A DNA stretch of 64,000 nucleotides, taken from positions 750,478 through 814,477 of the forward strand of contig JAPXFQ010001673.1 of the NCBI GenBank assembly GCA_028564705.1, given 5' to 3'. Numbering within the stretch: the stretch's first letter is position 1; each line of letters begins with the position of its first letter. The notes beneath the pieces are model-generated. The model was not told the DNA's origin. It ran no database searches and worked only from the letters and a program-made list of their open reading frames with translations. The stretch comes from Apricaphanius iberus. Its lineage: Eukaryota > Chordata > Actinopteri > Cyprinodontiformes > Aphaniidae. This document shows positions 48,812-56,885 of this stretch, piece by piece. The translations under genes were made by a program, and so were the position numbers.

Positions 48812-49124
48812 CAGTGGGGCAAAAAAGTATTTAGTCAGCCACCGATTGTGCCCACTTAAAATGATGACAGAGGTCAGTAATTTTCATCATGGGTACACTT
48901 CAACTGTGAGAGACAGAACGTGTGAAAAAAAATCCAGGAATTCACATTGTAGGATATTTAAAGAATTTATTTGTAAATTATGGTTGAAAATAAGTATTTG
49001 GTCACTTAAACAAGGAAGATCTCTGGCTCTCACAGACCTGTAACTTCTTCTTTAAGAAGCTCTTCTGTCCTCCACTGGTTACCTGTATTAATGGCACCTG
49101 TTTGAACTCGTTATCTGTATAAAA

Positions 49125-49187
49125 GAATCAGAATCAGAATCAGCTTTAATGGCCAAGTATGACACATACAAGGAATTTGACTCCGGC
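49125..49187 (+). repeat. Interspersed repeat nested in Tc1 5' region
   Basis: AATCAGAATCAGAATCAGCT followed by TTAATGGCCAAGTATGACAC and GGAATTTGACTCCGGC is an abundant teleost repeat, probably a LINE tail. It splits the otherwise conserved Tc1 leader (TCTGTATAAAAG / AAAAGACACCTGTCC), with AAAAG near both edges as a possible target duplication. Confidence 0.65.
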
Positions 49188-49236
49188 AAAAAGACACCTG
49201 TCCACAGCCTCAAACAGTCAGACTCCAAACTCCACT

Positions 49237-50270
49237 ATGGCCAAAACCAAAGAGCTTTCGAAGGACACCAGGAAAAGAATTGTAGACCTACACCTGACTG
49301 GGAAGAGTGAATCTACAATCGGCAAGCAGCTTGGTGTGAAACAATCAACTGTGGGAGCAATTATCAGAAAATGTAACACATACAAGACCACTGATAATCT
49401 CCCTCGATCTGGGGCTCCACGCAAGATCTCATCCCGTGGGGTCAAAATGATCATGAGAACGGTGAGCAAAAATCCCAGAACCACACGGGGGGACCTGGTG
49501 AATGATCTGCAGAGAGCTGGGACCAAAGTAAAAAAGGTTACCATCAGTAACACACTACAACGACAGGGAATCAAATCCTGCAGTGCCAGACGTGTGCCCC
49601 TGCTTAAGCCAGTGCATGTCGAGGCCCGTCTGAAGTTTGCCAGAGAGCACATGGATGATACAGCAGAGGATTGGGAGAATGTCATGTGGTCAGATGAAAC
49701 CAAAGTAGAACTTTTTGGTATAAACTCAACTCGTCGTGTTTGGAGGAAGAAGAATACTGAGCTGCATCCCAGGAACACCATACCTACTGTGAAGCATGGG
49801 GGTGGAAAAACCATGCTTTGGGGCTGTTTTTCTGCTAAGGGGACAGGATGACTGATCCGTGTTAAGGAAAGAATGAACAGGGCCATGTATCGTGAGAGTT
49901 TGAGCCAAAGCCTCCTTCCATCAGTGAGAGCTTTGAAGATGAAACGTGGCTGGGTCTTCCAACAAGACAATGATCCCAAACACACCACCTGGGCAACGAA
50001 GGAGTGGCTCCGTAAGAAGCATTTGAAAGTCCTGGAGTGGCCTAGCCAGTCTCCAGACCTCAACCCCATAGAAAATCTGTGGAGTTGAAAGTCCGTGTTG
50101 CTCGGCGACAGCCCCAAAACATCACTGCTCCCGAGAAGATCTGCATGGAGGAATGGGCCAAAATACCAGCTACTGTGTGTGCAAACCTTGTAAAGACCTA
50201 TAGTAATCGTTTGACCTCTGTTATTGCCAACAAAGGTTATATTACAAAGTATTGAGTTGAATTTTTGTTA
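49237..50270 (+). pseudogene. Tc1-like transposase, broken
   Basis: The start [20 protein letters not shown] begins the paired helix-turn-helix DNA-binding region (about residues 1-115, including [18 protein letters not shown] and [11 protein letters not shown]). The DDE-type catalytic part follows: [11 protein letters not shown] holds the first aspartate, [19 protein letters not shown] is the glycine-rich stretch, [11 protein letters not shown] holds the second, and [12 protein letters not shown] lies just before the expected glutamate. The frame ends at an in-frame TGA (49849-49851), then continues open in the same frame to 50088, where bases missing after ENLW shift the frame. The enzyme would cut and paste the element at TA sites; this copy can no longer make it. 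The long minus-strand frame at 49218-50117 is its antisense shadow. Confidence 0.9.
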
Positions 50271-50459
50271 TTGACCAAATACTTATTTTCCACCATAATT
50301 TACAAATAAATTCTTTAACAAATCCTACAATGTGAATTCCTGGATTTTTTCCCCCACATTCTGTCTCTCACAGTTGAAGTGTACAGAAGAATATAGCCCC
50401 ATATTATGTCACTCAGTAATGTGAGATTTGATTGATGGATTAAAGGTCAGCATGAGTAG

Positions 50460-50895
50460 ATGATCAAAAATGGAGAGGGGGGGGCTTCCGGAGGAGGAAG
50501 GGGGGTCAAAGAGGGGGGGAGGGAGGGGTCAAAGGTCAGCATGAGGGGTGGTCAAAGTGGGTGAGAGGGAGGGGGACCTCCAGAGGAGGAAGGGGGGGTT
50601 AGGGTTCACCCCCAGGGCAAAAAACTTTATGTCAAACACTCATCAAACTGGTATTGAGAGGGGGTTAACAGGTGGGAGAGGGAGGGGGGACCTCCAGAGG
50701 AGGAAGGGGGGTTAGGGTTCACCCCCCGGGCAAAAACTTTATGTCAAACGTTCGTCAAACTGGTATTGAGAGGGGGTTAACAGGTGGGAGAGGGAGGGGG
50801 GACCTCCAGAGGAGGAAGGGGGGTTAGGGTTCACCCCCAGGGCAAAAACTTTATGTCAAACACTCGTCAAACTGGTATTGAGGCGTGGTTTTGCT
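50460..50895 (+). repeat. G-rich tandem repeats near the element's left end
   Basis: Three direct units of about 112-114 bp share CCTCCAGAGGAGGAAGGGGG, GGGTTAGGGTTCACCCCC, CAAAAACTTTATGTCAAAC and CTGGTATTGAGAGGGGGTT; the shared ACCTCCAGAGG starts at 50576, 50690 and 50802. Shorter G-rich variants precede them from 50467. Long G runs on one strand could form quadruplex structures. Position just inside the inferred left end suggests this is part of the terminal repeat of the element, which often contains tandem units, but the right copy is not available for comparison. Confidence 0.7.
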
Positions 50896-50995
50896 AGGAA
50901 AGGTGGAGTCGAGGGTTTTCTGCTTTTAAATAGAGAAAAAAGGCGTAGGTTATCATGAGGAGAGCAGTGCCTAAACATAAAAAAACAACGCAGAG

Positions 50996-51652
50996 ATGGA
51001 TGCCTCTATACCAACAACACCGGTTTCTTCTAAAAGGGAGCCATTGGTTTTAAACAAGAAAAAGCAGACGGACGAATTTACTTTGGTTTTAAACCCTCCT
51101 GTTGGAATCATGCAGAACGAATGGGATTTAAAGCATTACCACACGGCTGGAAAATTGGGTTACATTTTTAAATATGATACCGGTCTGCTCTACCTCTATC
51201 AAAGGCATGGTGATGAAAACCCTGACTTCTCCACACTTACGCCTCTAACGCATGAAGATTGGACAAATCTGACCACTAGACCTTGTCCGGGACGATATGA
51301 TGATACAGATGCAGAGAAAGAAAACTGGCCTGTATCCCCTGATGAGCTCGATTGGAATGCATTGCAGGCTCAACGGGGATGTGTTGTCGGTTACACCGTT
51401 TTTCGATCCACAGTGAGTCCTTCTAACGACATCTTCTTCGTAAAAAGCCTGCGTAGGGGTGAAGAAGACGATACTATGATAATGATCGAGTCGTTTTCTT
51501 TAAAAACAAAGCGTTTCATCACCATCTTCTCAGCACCCCTGCGGGCCATTTCGGATTTCGTTCTGGCGTTTGACCATACAATCACCTACCTATTTGTGTG
51601 TCATTGTCGCTTGAAACGGATCCAGAAAGTGAAAAGAACAATTTGTTTTTAA
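50996..51652 (+). CDS. Unassigned element protein, 218 aa
   Basis: This is the first gene of the rightward block, starting MDASIPTTPVSSKREPLVLN about 100 bases after the G-rich repeats. I do not recognise a family. Visible features: a basic, serine/threonine-rich first 30 residues; a tyrosine-rich part (GYIFKYDTGLLYLYQRHGDE, about residues 55-74); an acidic middle (RYDDTDAEKENWPVSPDELD); and a hydrophobic stretch near the C-terminus (about residues 178-202) followed by a very basic tail, KRIQKVKRTICF. No signal peptide is obvious and the late hydrophobic stretch could be a buried strand or a membrane contact. Its position at the left end, away from the capsid genes, suggests an accessory, host-interacting or early role; this is inference. 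Length and uninterrupted frame support a real gene. Confidence 0.65.
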   Translation: MDASIPTTPVSSKREPLVLNKKKQTDEFTLVLNPPVGIMQNEWDLKHYHTAGKLGYIFKYDTGLLYLYQRHGDENPDFSTLTPLTHEDWTNLTTRPCPGRYDDTDAEKENWPVSPDELDWNALQAQRGCVVGYTVFRSTVSPSNDIFFVKSLRRGEEDDTMIMIESFSLKTKRFITIFSAPLRAISDFVLAFDHTITYLFVCHCRLKRIQKVKRTICF

Positions 51653-51758
51653 GCGGCACCTCCTTCTTCGCCTAACCACACCTCCATTGAGCTCCGCCCA
51701 ACATGCATGTAACAGGTTCAGGACAAAACCTCATCTCACAACCAATTAAAGGAACAGA

Positions 51759-52553
51759 ATGCAGAACGCCGGTTTCCAAATGACCCTACCAGCATACTGG
51801 GGTTCTTTTGACCCTTCTCAGGACCTATACGGACCACAACCGGTAGATGAGTTGGGTTTTCCCGGACCATACCAGCCTCCCACCCCTCCGGACTCACCGT
51901 TGTCGCCAGAAGCATCACCAACACCGAGTCTACCTCCGTACGAGCGGTTTGGTGCCTGGCTAAGAGGCGCCGTCGCTGCTACTCCATCTACTGCCCCCGA
52001 TGACGGCGTTCTAGCGGCAGCGGTTGATGACAATGCGCAGATGGAATCAACCCCTACGGATGACAAGCCATCGAGACCGCCTACTCCTATTCCTGAGAAC
52101 GGTTGTTCTCAACCCAAGCCGATGCAGTCATCGTTGGACCCGGTACCGGAGCTGGGTGATGAGGTGGATGGATGGTTCTCTTCTCTGCTGGTGAAGACTA
52201 TAAAAACAGCGTTGCTTCTCTTATTCAATGTGAACTATATTAAATATGTTAGAGAGAACTGTTACGGGTGTCAAATCTCGCACCCGAGCCAGCGTCAACA
52301 CCAATGCTTAAGCGAGATGGATGAAGATTATCTACAGTTGCATTTTGAGGGGATTAGCAAAAGAATGATCACCCCTAAATTCATACCGGCTATTCAGAAC
52401 ATGCTGCATCACAAAAATATACAAGCAACCGACGGTAAAGTCACAACGGTGGTAAAAACGTTGATGTATGAACTCAAGTGTGGTTTTAAGATACATTCCT
52501 CCATCATTGAATTATATGAAAACGCTTCTTCGGAGCAACAGCTCACGCACTGA
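51759..52553 (+). CDS. Unassigned element protein with Pro-rich N-terminus and Cys/His cluster, 264 aa
   Basis: The N-terminal half is proline-, serine- and acid-rich and probably disordered (for example PGPYQPPTPPDSPLSPEASP, about residues 34-53). The C-terminal half is compact, with a cysteine/histidine cluster CYGCQISHPSQRQHQC (about residues 168-183) spaced like a small zinc-binding site, then a helical region with many hydrophobic and charged residues (LQLHFEGISKRM, VVKTLMYELKCGFKIHSSI). I have a general memory of similar HPSQ-containing proteins in uncharacterised fish genes but no name or function for them. Disordered-plus-zinc layouts are common in small viral regulators; a regulatory role here is inference. 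It lies 106 bases after the preceding gene on the same strand. The minus-strand frame 51818-52066 is an antisense shadow. Confidence 0.65.
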   Translation: MQNAGFQMTLPAYWGSFDPSQDLYGPQPVDELGFPGPYQPPTPPDSPLSPEASPTPSLPPYERFGAWLRGAVAATPSTAPDDGVLAAAVDDNAQMESTPTDDKPSRPPTPIPENGCSQPKPMQSSLDPVPELGDEVDGWFSSLLVKTIKTALLLLFNVNYIKYVRENCYGCQISHPSQRQHQCLSEMDEDYLQLHFEGISKRMITPKFIPAIQNMLHHKNIQATDGKVTTVVKTLMYELKCGFKIHSSIIELYENASSEQQLTH

Positions 52554-53129
52554 ATACCGTCTCAAAGTGTTTTGGATTTGAAGACTGATTGATTTTTGAC
52601 ATTTTTTACTGCATGCTAGAGAATTTTGATTTAGAAACAAAAAACATGTATCATTACTTTTGTAGAATTTAAAACATGTAACCTGCTTTTGTAGAATTAA
52701 AAGATGTATCATTACTTTTGTAGAATTAAAACATGTATCATTACTTTTGTAGAATTTAAAACATGTAACCATGCTTTTGTAGAATTAAAACATATATCAT
52801 TACTTTTGTAGAATTAAAACATGTATCATTACTTTTGTAGAATTAAAACATGTATCATTAATTTTGTAGAATTAAAACATGTATCATTACTTTTGTAGAA
52901 TTAAAACATGTATCATTACTTTTGTAGAATTAGTCAAACCTATTTTCCTAATAATTTAGACGTTATATAAGCCTACCCACCTCCCCCCCCCCCCTTTTTT
53001 TTTTTTTCACAACTTTTGTGGAATTTAAAACATGTATCATTACTTTTGTGGAATTAAAACAAGAATAAAGCCTTTGACACAGAACAAAATTGTCTCATTT
53101 CATTCACGGGTTTAAGAAGAACTAGAAAG
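52554..53129 (+). repeat. 29-bp minisatellite, poly-C/poly-T tract and poly(A) signal
   Basis: From about 52640 to 52932 roughly ten units of AAAACATGTATCATTACTTTTGTAGAATT follow each other, some with one or two changed or missing bases. A poly-C then poly-T tract lies at about 52981-53008, and two more units (with TGTGGAATT) follow to 53060. An AATAAA at 53064-53069 could end transcripts of the two upstream genes. The spacer separates the accessory genes from the integrase. The minus-strand frame 52512-52772 is a product of the repeat, not a gene. Confidence 0.8.
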
Positions 53130-54206
53130 ATGGAGCGCAGGATGATGGAGAAAGCTTATTATACACCATCACATCCAGGGAGTTTTGGTGGTGTGGACAG
53201 ACTCCGTCGATCTCTAACAAGCAAAGATGGTCAGAGATTTGAAGTTGAAAAAGTTAAAGACTTTCTCTCTGGTCAAGACGCGTACACACTCCACAAACCA
53301 GCAAGACTTCATTTTCCGCGTAATAGAGTGTTTGTCGCTAGACCTTTGAAACAGTTTCAGGCTGATCTATGTGATATGCAAGCACTGGCGGTGCACAACG
53401 ATGGTTATAATTATTTATTAACAGTCATCGATGTGTTTTCAAAGCAGGCTTACGCCCGAGCAATGAAGAGAAAAACAGCACAAGAAGTGGTAGATGCCTT
53501 TGAATCCGTTTTCAGAGAAAGTCAAATACCGCAGAAGCTTCAGACCGATGCAGGGAAAGAATTCTTTAATAGAAAGTTCAATGCATTGATGAAAAAATAT
53601 GGTATTGTGCATTTCAGCACAGCGAGTGATTTGAAGGCGTCGGTCATTGAAAGATTCAACAGAACTCTGAAAACTAGAATGTGGCGTTATTTTACTGCTA
53701 ATAACACAATGAGGTACCTGGATATTCTTCAAGACCTGCTTTCAAGCTACAACCACAGTTACCATTCGAGCATAAAAATGGCACCTAATGAAGTAACCCC
53801 TGAAAACACAGATCAAGTTTTTGATAATCTTTATGGATCTACACCTCGAATAAGATTTCAAATGAAATTCAAGAAAGGTGATCTGGTCAGGTTATCGAAA
53901 CTAAGGGGTGTTTTTGATAAAAAGTATGAGCAGAGTTATACGGATGAAGTTTTCACAGTGGTAGAGTGCATACCGCGTAATCCTACAGCGTATAAACTGA
54001 GGGACATGGATGGTGAACCTATAGAAGGTTCCTTTTATGAGCCAGAATTACAGAAAGTGAAACTGGAAAATGATCGTTTTTATCAGGTGGCTGAGGTATT
54101 AAAACACCGTGTTGTTAAGGGTGAAAAACAGGCATTAGTCAGATGGAAGAACTGGCACGAAAAATTCAACAGTTGGATAAAGGTTAACGATCTTAAAAAT
54201 GTATAA
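53130..54206 (+). CDS. Retroviral-type integrase with chromodomain-like C-terminus, 358 aa
   Basis: The enzyme would join the element's ends to host DNA. The catalytic DDE core is complete: D79 in FQADLCDMQ, D140 in LQTDAGKEFF, and E174 in SVIERFNRTLKTR, with 33 residues between the second aspartate and the glutamate. The region before it (YYTPSHPGSFGGVDRLRRSL and FLSGQDAYTLHKPAR) matches the N-terminal segment typical of Polinton integrases. An SH3-like segment follows (KGDLVRLSKLRGVFDKKYEQ). The last 45 residues (FYQVAEVLKHRV, ALVRWKNW, FNSWIKVNDL) have the pattern of a chromodomain, which in related integrases is thought to steer insertion to chromatin. The start MERRMMEKAYY fits the usual length. 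The frame is fully open with no missing catalytic residue. Confidence 0.93.
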   Translation: MERRMMEKAYYTPSHPGSFGGVDRLRRSLTSKDGQRFEVEKVKDFLSGQDAYTLHKPARLHFPRNRVFVARPLKQFQADLCDMQALAVHNDGYNYLLTVIDVFSKQAYARAMKRKTAQEVVDAFESVFRESQIPQKLQTDAGKEFFNRKFNALMKKYGIVHFSTASDLKASVIERFNRTLKTRMWRYFTANNTMRYLDILQDLLSSYNHSYHSSIKMAPNEVTPENTDQVFDNLYGSTPRIRFQMKFKKGDLVRLSKLRGVFDKKYEQSYTDEVFTVVECIPRNPTAYKLRDMDGEPIEGSFYEPELQKVKLENDRFYQVAEVLKHRVVKGEKQALVRWKNWHEKFNSWIKVNDLKNV

Positions 54207-54264
54207 AAGAACCGGTTGATGTGATGAGAGACCCCACAACCGTATCGACACAGAAGGTGAAAAG

Positions 54265-55020
54265 ATGGATAACGGTTTTTATATAACTTTACCATCAAAC
54301 GCCTGCCTGGATGTTTTTAAAGATAACCAATCCTCTGATTTCAGAGTGAACTTGGCACAGCATATAAACCTGTCCGGTGACTGGGAAGTGGCTTTGACGG
54401 AAATCTCTTACCCCCATACCTGGCATAATGTGCCTGAAGATGCTGCATTTTTTGATTGGAAAAAAAAAGATGATGAAAGGAAAGTTCGTCATAAAATTAG
54501 AGGCGGATATTACAACGGAATCATTGCTTTAAGGATGGAGATTAACGCAGCCTTGAGGAACATAGGGTCTGATGTACAATTAGACGTTCACCCATTCAAA
54601 AAAATTTTTGAATTTCAAGCAGGTGGTCAGTGGCAGCTCCGATTTTTTGCACCGTTGGCATACATGATCGGTGTGTTACCGGGGGAATGGCTTATATTTA
54701 ACAAGAGAGCGGCACCATACCCAGCAGATATTAAAGCGGGGTTCTACAATCTGTATTGTTATAGTGATATAGTCAGTCATCAGATTGTGGGGGATGCATA
54801 TGCACCGCTTTTACGCACACTACCCGTATTAGGGACTTTTGGTGACATCGTCACTCAGACTTTTAACCCCCTCAACTACGTGCCGGTTTCAAAAAAACAT
54901 ATAGAAAACATTCAAATACAGATCAAAACTGATCAGAATGTTCCTGTGAATTTTAGCTACGGAAAAACTATTCTGAGACTGCATTTTCGCCCTATACAAC
55001 GACATATAAACCGGGGGTAG
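54265..55020 (+). CDS. Penton-like minor capsid protein, 251 aa
   Basis: The opening FYITLPSNACLDVFKDNQSS and the following WEVALTEISYPHTWHNV are the signature of the minor capsid (penton-type, single jelly-roll) protein of Polinton-like elements. In capsids of this kind, five copies fill each vertex. The rest is rich in beta-strand-like segments (for example WQLRFFAPLAYMIGVLPG and NFSYGKTILRLHFRPIQ), as expected for a jelly-roll. Length is close to related proteins. It lies 58 bases after the integrase and 65 before the next gene, in the structural block, and its frame is intact. Assignment comes from motif recognition; a structural prediction would settle the fold. Confidence 0.85.
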   Translation: MDNGFYITLPSNACLDVFKDNQSSDFRVNLAQHINLSGDWEVALTEISYPHTWHNVPEDAAFFDWKKKDDERKVRHKIRGGYYNGIIALRMEINAALRNIGSDVQLDVHPFKKIFEFQAGGQWQLRFFAPLAYMIGVLPGEWLIFNKRAAPYPADIKAGFYNLYCYSDIVSHQIVGDAYAPLLRTLPVLGTFGDIVTQTFNPLNYVPVSKKHIENIQIQIKTDQNVPVNFSYGKTILRLHFRPIQRHINRG

Positions 55021-55085
55021 GGCTCTTCAAACCTCACTCTTAACCAGACAGCGTCGATTAATCATCATTTCTGAGGAACTTTACC

Positions 55086-55538
55086 ATGGCATCAGCCACA
55101 CATCGACAAGACCCCCACCGTTTCGTCCATTATTATGTGAATCAGGCTGGTGGAAACCTGCCTGGGTTTTATGGAGCACCGACTCTGTATGGAAAAGGCA
55201 TTGCGGGTTTATTTTCTCGCCTTTTTAGGTTTCTTTCACCGTTTGTCAGAAAAGGTATAGCCATAGCAAAACCGCACTTGAAAAAAGCGGCTTCAAACAT
55301 AGCCTCCGATGTCATCGGTCGAGCTGTGACAAAAATGACCTCTCGTCCTGATCAGAATGAGGATGGGGGTCAAGGTGGATCTGGAATTGTTGTTCTATCC
55401 AGTAGGGGGAGAAAGAGACCCCCGGGTGACCGTCTGTGGACTGGTAGAAAAGTAAGGGTAGTTAAAAGAAAACAATCAGTTAAAAAGCGATCGCGTCGGG
55501 GGAAGAAGCCTGCAACGAAGAACCGTGACATATTTTAA
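55086..55538 (+). CDS. Basic core/capsid-associated protein, 150 aa
   Basis: The N-terminal third holds a glycine and aromatic-rich segment (GFYGAPTLYGKGIAGLFSRL, about residues 27-46) followed by an amphipathic helix-like stretch (FRFLSPFVRKGIAIAKPHLK). A glycine/acid linker leads to a strongly basic tail (SVKKRSRRGKKPATK) that could bind DNA. This layout resembles the minor virion proteins of adenovirus (pVI- or pX-like) and their counterparts between penton and hexon genes in adintoviruses. A role in packing DNA or disrupting membranes from inside the particle is inferred from that comparison. The start MASATHRQDPH is the first in frame. Such proteins are often cut by the element's protease; I did not identify a cleavage site with confidence. 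Confidence 0.75.
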   Translation: MASATHRQDPHRFVHYYVNQAGGNLPGFYGAPTLYGKGIAGLFSRLFRFLSPFVRKGIAIAKPHLKKAASNIASDVIGRAVTKMTSRPDQNEDGGQGGSGIVVLSSRGRKRPPGDRLWTGRKVRVVKRKQSVKKRSRRGKKPATKNRDIF

Positions 55539-55543
55539 ATAAC

Positions 55544-55612
55544 ATGGCGTTTTTACATAACAAATCGACAGAATGCACATTGGCAGAGTTGGATTTATTT
55601 TCAGCCCCATGA
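55544..55612 (+). pseudogene. Out-of-frame N-terminus of the major capsid gene
   Basis: An ATG at 55544 opens 22 codons ending at TGA 55610-55612. The residues include NKSTECTLAELDLFSAP, the type of N-terminus usually found on Polinton major capsid proteins (a charged serine/cysteine segment followed by ELDLF). It lies only 5 bases past the stop of the preceding gene and directly abuts the capsid body in another frame. I therefore read it as the true start of the capsid gene, disconnected by a single-base shift. Confidence 0.75.
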
Positions 55613-56850
55613 CCCAGCTCTCTGTTGAAGATAAGATTTATACCGAAGTACAACCCGTCGCCGCAATTACAGACGGGGGGCCAATCGAATTCTTTATCCC
55701 AGGAGACGGTGAGAAATATTTAGACCTATCAGACACGTTGCTGTACCTGAGGGTGAAACTTACAAATGCTGATGGTTCAAATCTGGCTCGAGACGCTGCG
55801 GTTGGTTTAATAAACTACCCTTTGAATACCATTTTTAGTCAGTGTGATGTGACCTTGGGCGATCGTCTGATCTCACAGTCTTCCGCCACCCACCCCTACC
55901 GTGCCATAATTGAGACACTGTTAAATTATTCAGAACAATCTCTTCAAACCCAATTCGGGGCAGGGTTGTTCTATAAAGACACAGCTGGTGCTCTAAATTC
56001 CATCGTAACAGCCAACGGACCAAACCATGGATTGAATAAAAGAACCCAATTTACAGGAGAATCAAAAGAGGTGCATCTGCTCGGGGCTCTGCATGCGGAC
56101 ATCTTTTTCAGCGAAAGACTACTATTGAACGCTCTGGATCTCAGAGTAAAGCTAACGAGAACCAGTGACGCGTTCTGTCTGGTTGGGGTTTGGGACTCGA
56201 CCTTCAAACTCAACATTTCAGGCGCCACTCTCTTCATTAAAAAAGTCACGGTGTCTCCAGCCGTCAGACTGGGACATGAAACGGCTTTATTAAAGGCAAA
56301 CGCGTTGTACCCGCTTTCAAGAGTGAATATAAAAACATATTCGATACCTGAGAATTCACGCGTTTCTACACATGAAAATTTGTTCCTTGGGTTGTTACCT
56401 AAATATGTGGTGAAAGGTCTGGTTAATCACCACGCATTCACAGGGGCCCGTGAACTGAACCCATTCAATTTTCATCATTATGACATTGAATATTTGGCGC
56501 TGTGTAAAGATGGTCGACAGATACCGGCTAAACCATATCAACCCGATTTTAATCATGGGAGTTCTGTGAGAGAGTTTTACAGTTTATTCACATCTACTGG
56601 TAGACATTTAAAAGACCTACCTCTGAGCATAAACAGAGAGGAATTCAACTCGGGTTACTCTTTACTTGTCTTTAACCTGAATGCGTGCGAAGATTCCGAT
56701 GCATTATCACCCGTCAACACAGGAAACATCAGATTGGAAGCCAGGTTCAGACAGGCCCTGCCCCACACAGTAACCCTACTAGTGTACGCGTGCTACGATT
56801 CTGTTTTGGAAATTGACTCAAAAAGAAGGGTCTTGGTGGATTATTATTAA
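55573..56850 (+). CDS. Major capsid protein (hexon-like, double jelly-roll), 5' frame disrupted
   Basis: From TQLSVEDKIYTEVQPVA onward the protein follows the Polinton major capsid pattern: an early beta-rich region with EFFIPGDGEKYLDLSDTLLY, then NYPLNTIFSQCDVTLGDRLI and SATHPYRAIIETLLNYS, and a second half with similar strand spacing (LFIKKVTVSPAVRLGH, KTYSIPENSRV). Such proteins form trimers that tile the capsid faces. The 425-codon frame as listed begins MHIGRVGFIFSPM, which does not resemble the family. The expected family-type start is encoded in a different frame at 55544-55609 and runs into a stop, so a one-base shift close to 55605-55612 separates the conserved N-terminus from the body. 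As it stands the copy would not make a normal N-terminus unless translation slips, splicing occurs, or the shift is a sequence error. Confidence 0.88.
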   Translation: MHIGRVGFIFSPMTQLSVEDKIYTEVQPVAAITDGGPIEFFIPGDGEKYLDLSDTLLYLRVKLTNADGSNLARDAAVGLINYPLNTIFSQCDVTLGDRLISQSSATHPYRAIIETLLNYSEQSLQTQFGAGLFYKDTAGALNSIVTANGPNHGLNKRTQFTGESKEVHLLGALHADIFFSERLLLNALDLRVKLTRTSDAFCLVGVWDSTFKLNISGATLFIKKVTVSPAVRLGHETALLKANALYPLSRVNIKTYSIPENSRVSTHENLFLGLLPKYVVKGLVNHHAFTGARELNPFNFHHYDIEYLALCKDGRQIPAKPYQPDFNHGSSVREFYSLFTSTGRHLKDLPLSINREEFNSGYSLLVFNLNACEDSDALSPVNTGNIRLEARFRQALPHTVTLLVYACYDSVLEIDSKRRVLVDYY

Positions 56851-56885
56851 CGACTCGGTGAAAAAAAAAAAAATAAAAAAAAAAA

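Larger units (their letters stand above)
48812..50384 (+). mobile_element. Tc1-like transposon, right end truncated
   Basis: It starts after a TA with CAGTGGGGCAAAAAAGTATT. A long terminal repeat of about 190 bp is visible: the region from GTACACTTCAACTGTGAG (48893) to AAAATAAGTATTTGGTCA (about 49003) reappears inverted at about 50273-50384. The outer 81 bases of the right repeat are missing: homology stops sharply at 50384 and unrelated sequence begins. The element interrupts the LINE reverse transcriptase and carries a nested repeat (49125-49187) in its 5' untranslated part. It is the best-preserved Tc1 copy in the window. Confidence 0.9.

Noticed and set aside
49218..50117. Long minus-strand frame of 299 codons
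   Set aside because: It is the antisense of the Tc1-like transposase gene and has no domain of its own.
50810..50840. Telomere-like GGGTTAGGGTT
   Set aside because: Only one or two hexamers per 113-bp unit; not a telomeric tract.
52512..52772. Repetitive minus-strand frame (TCFKFYKSND units)
   Set aside because: It is the translation of the 29-bp minisatellite.
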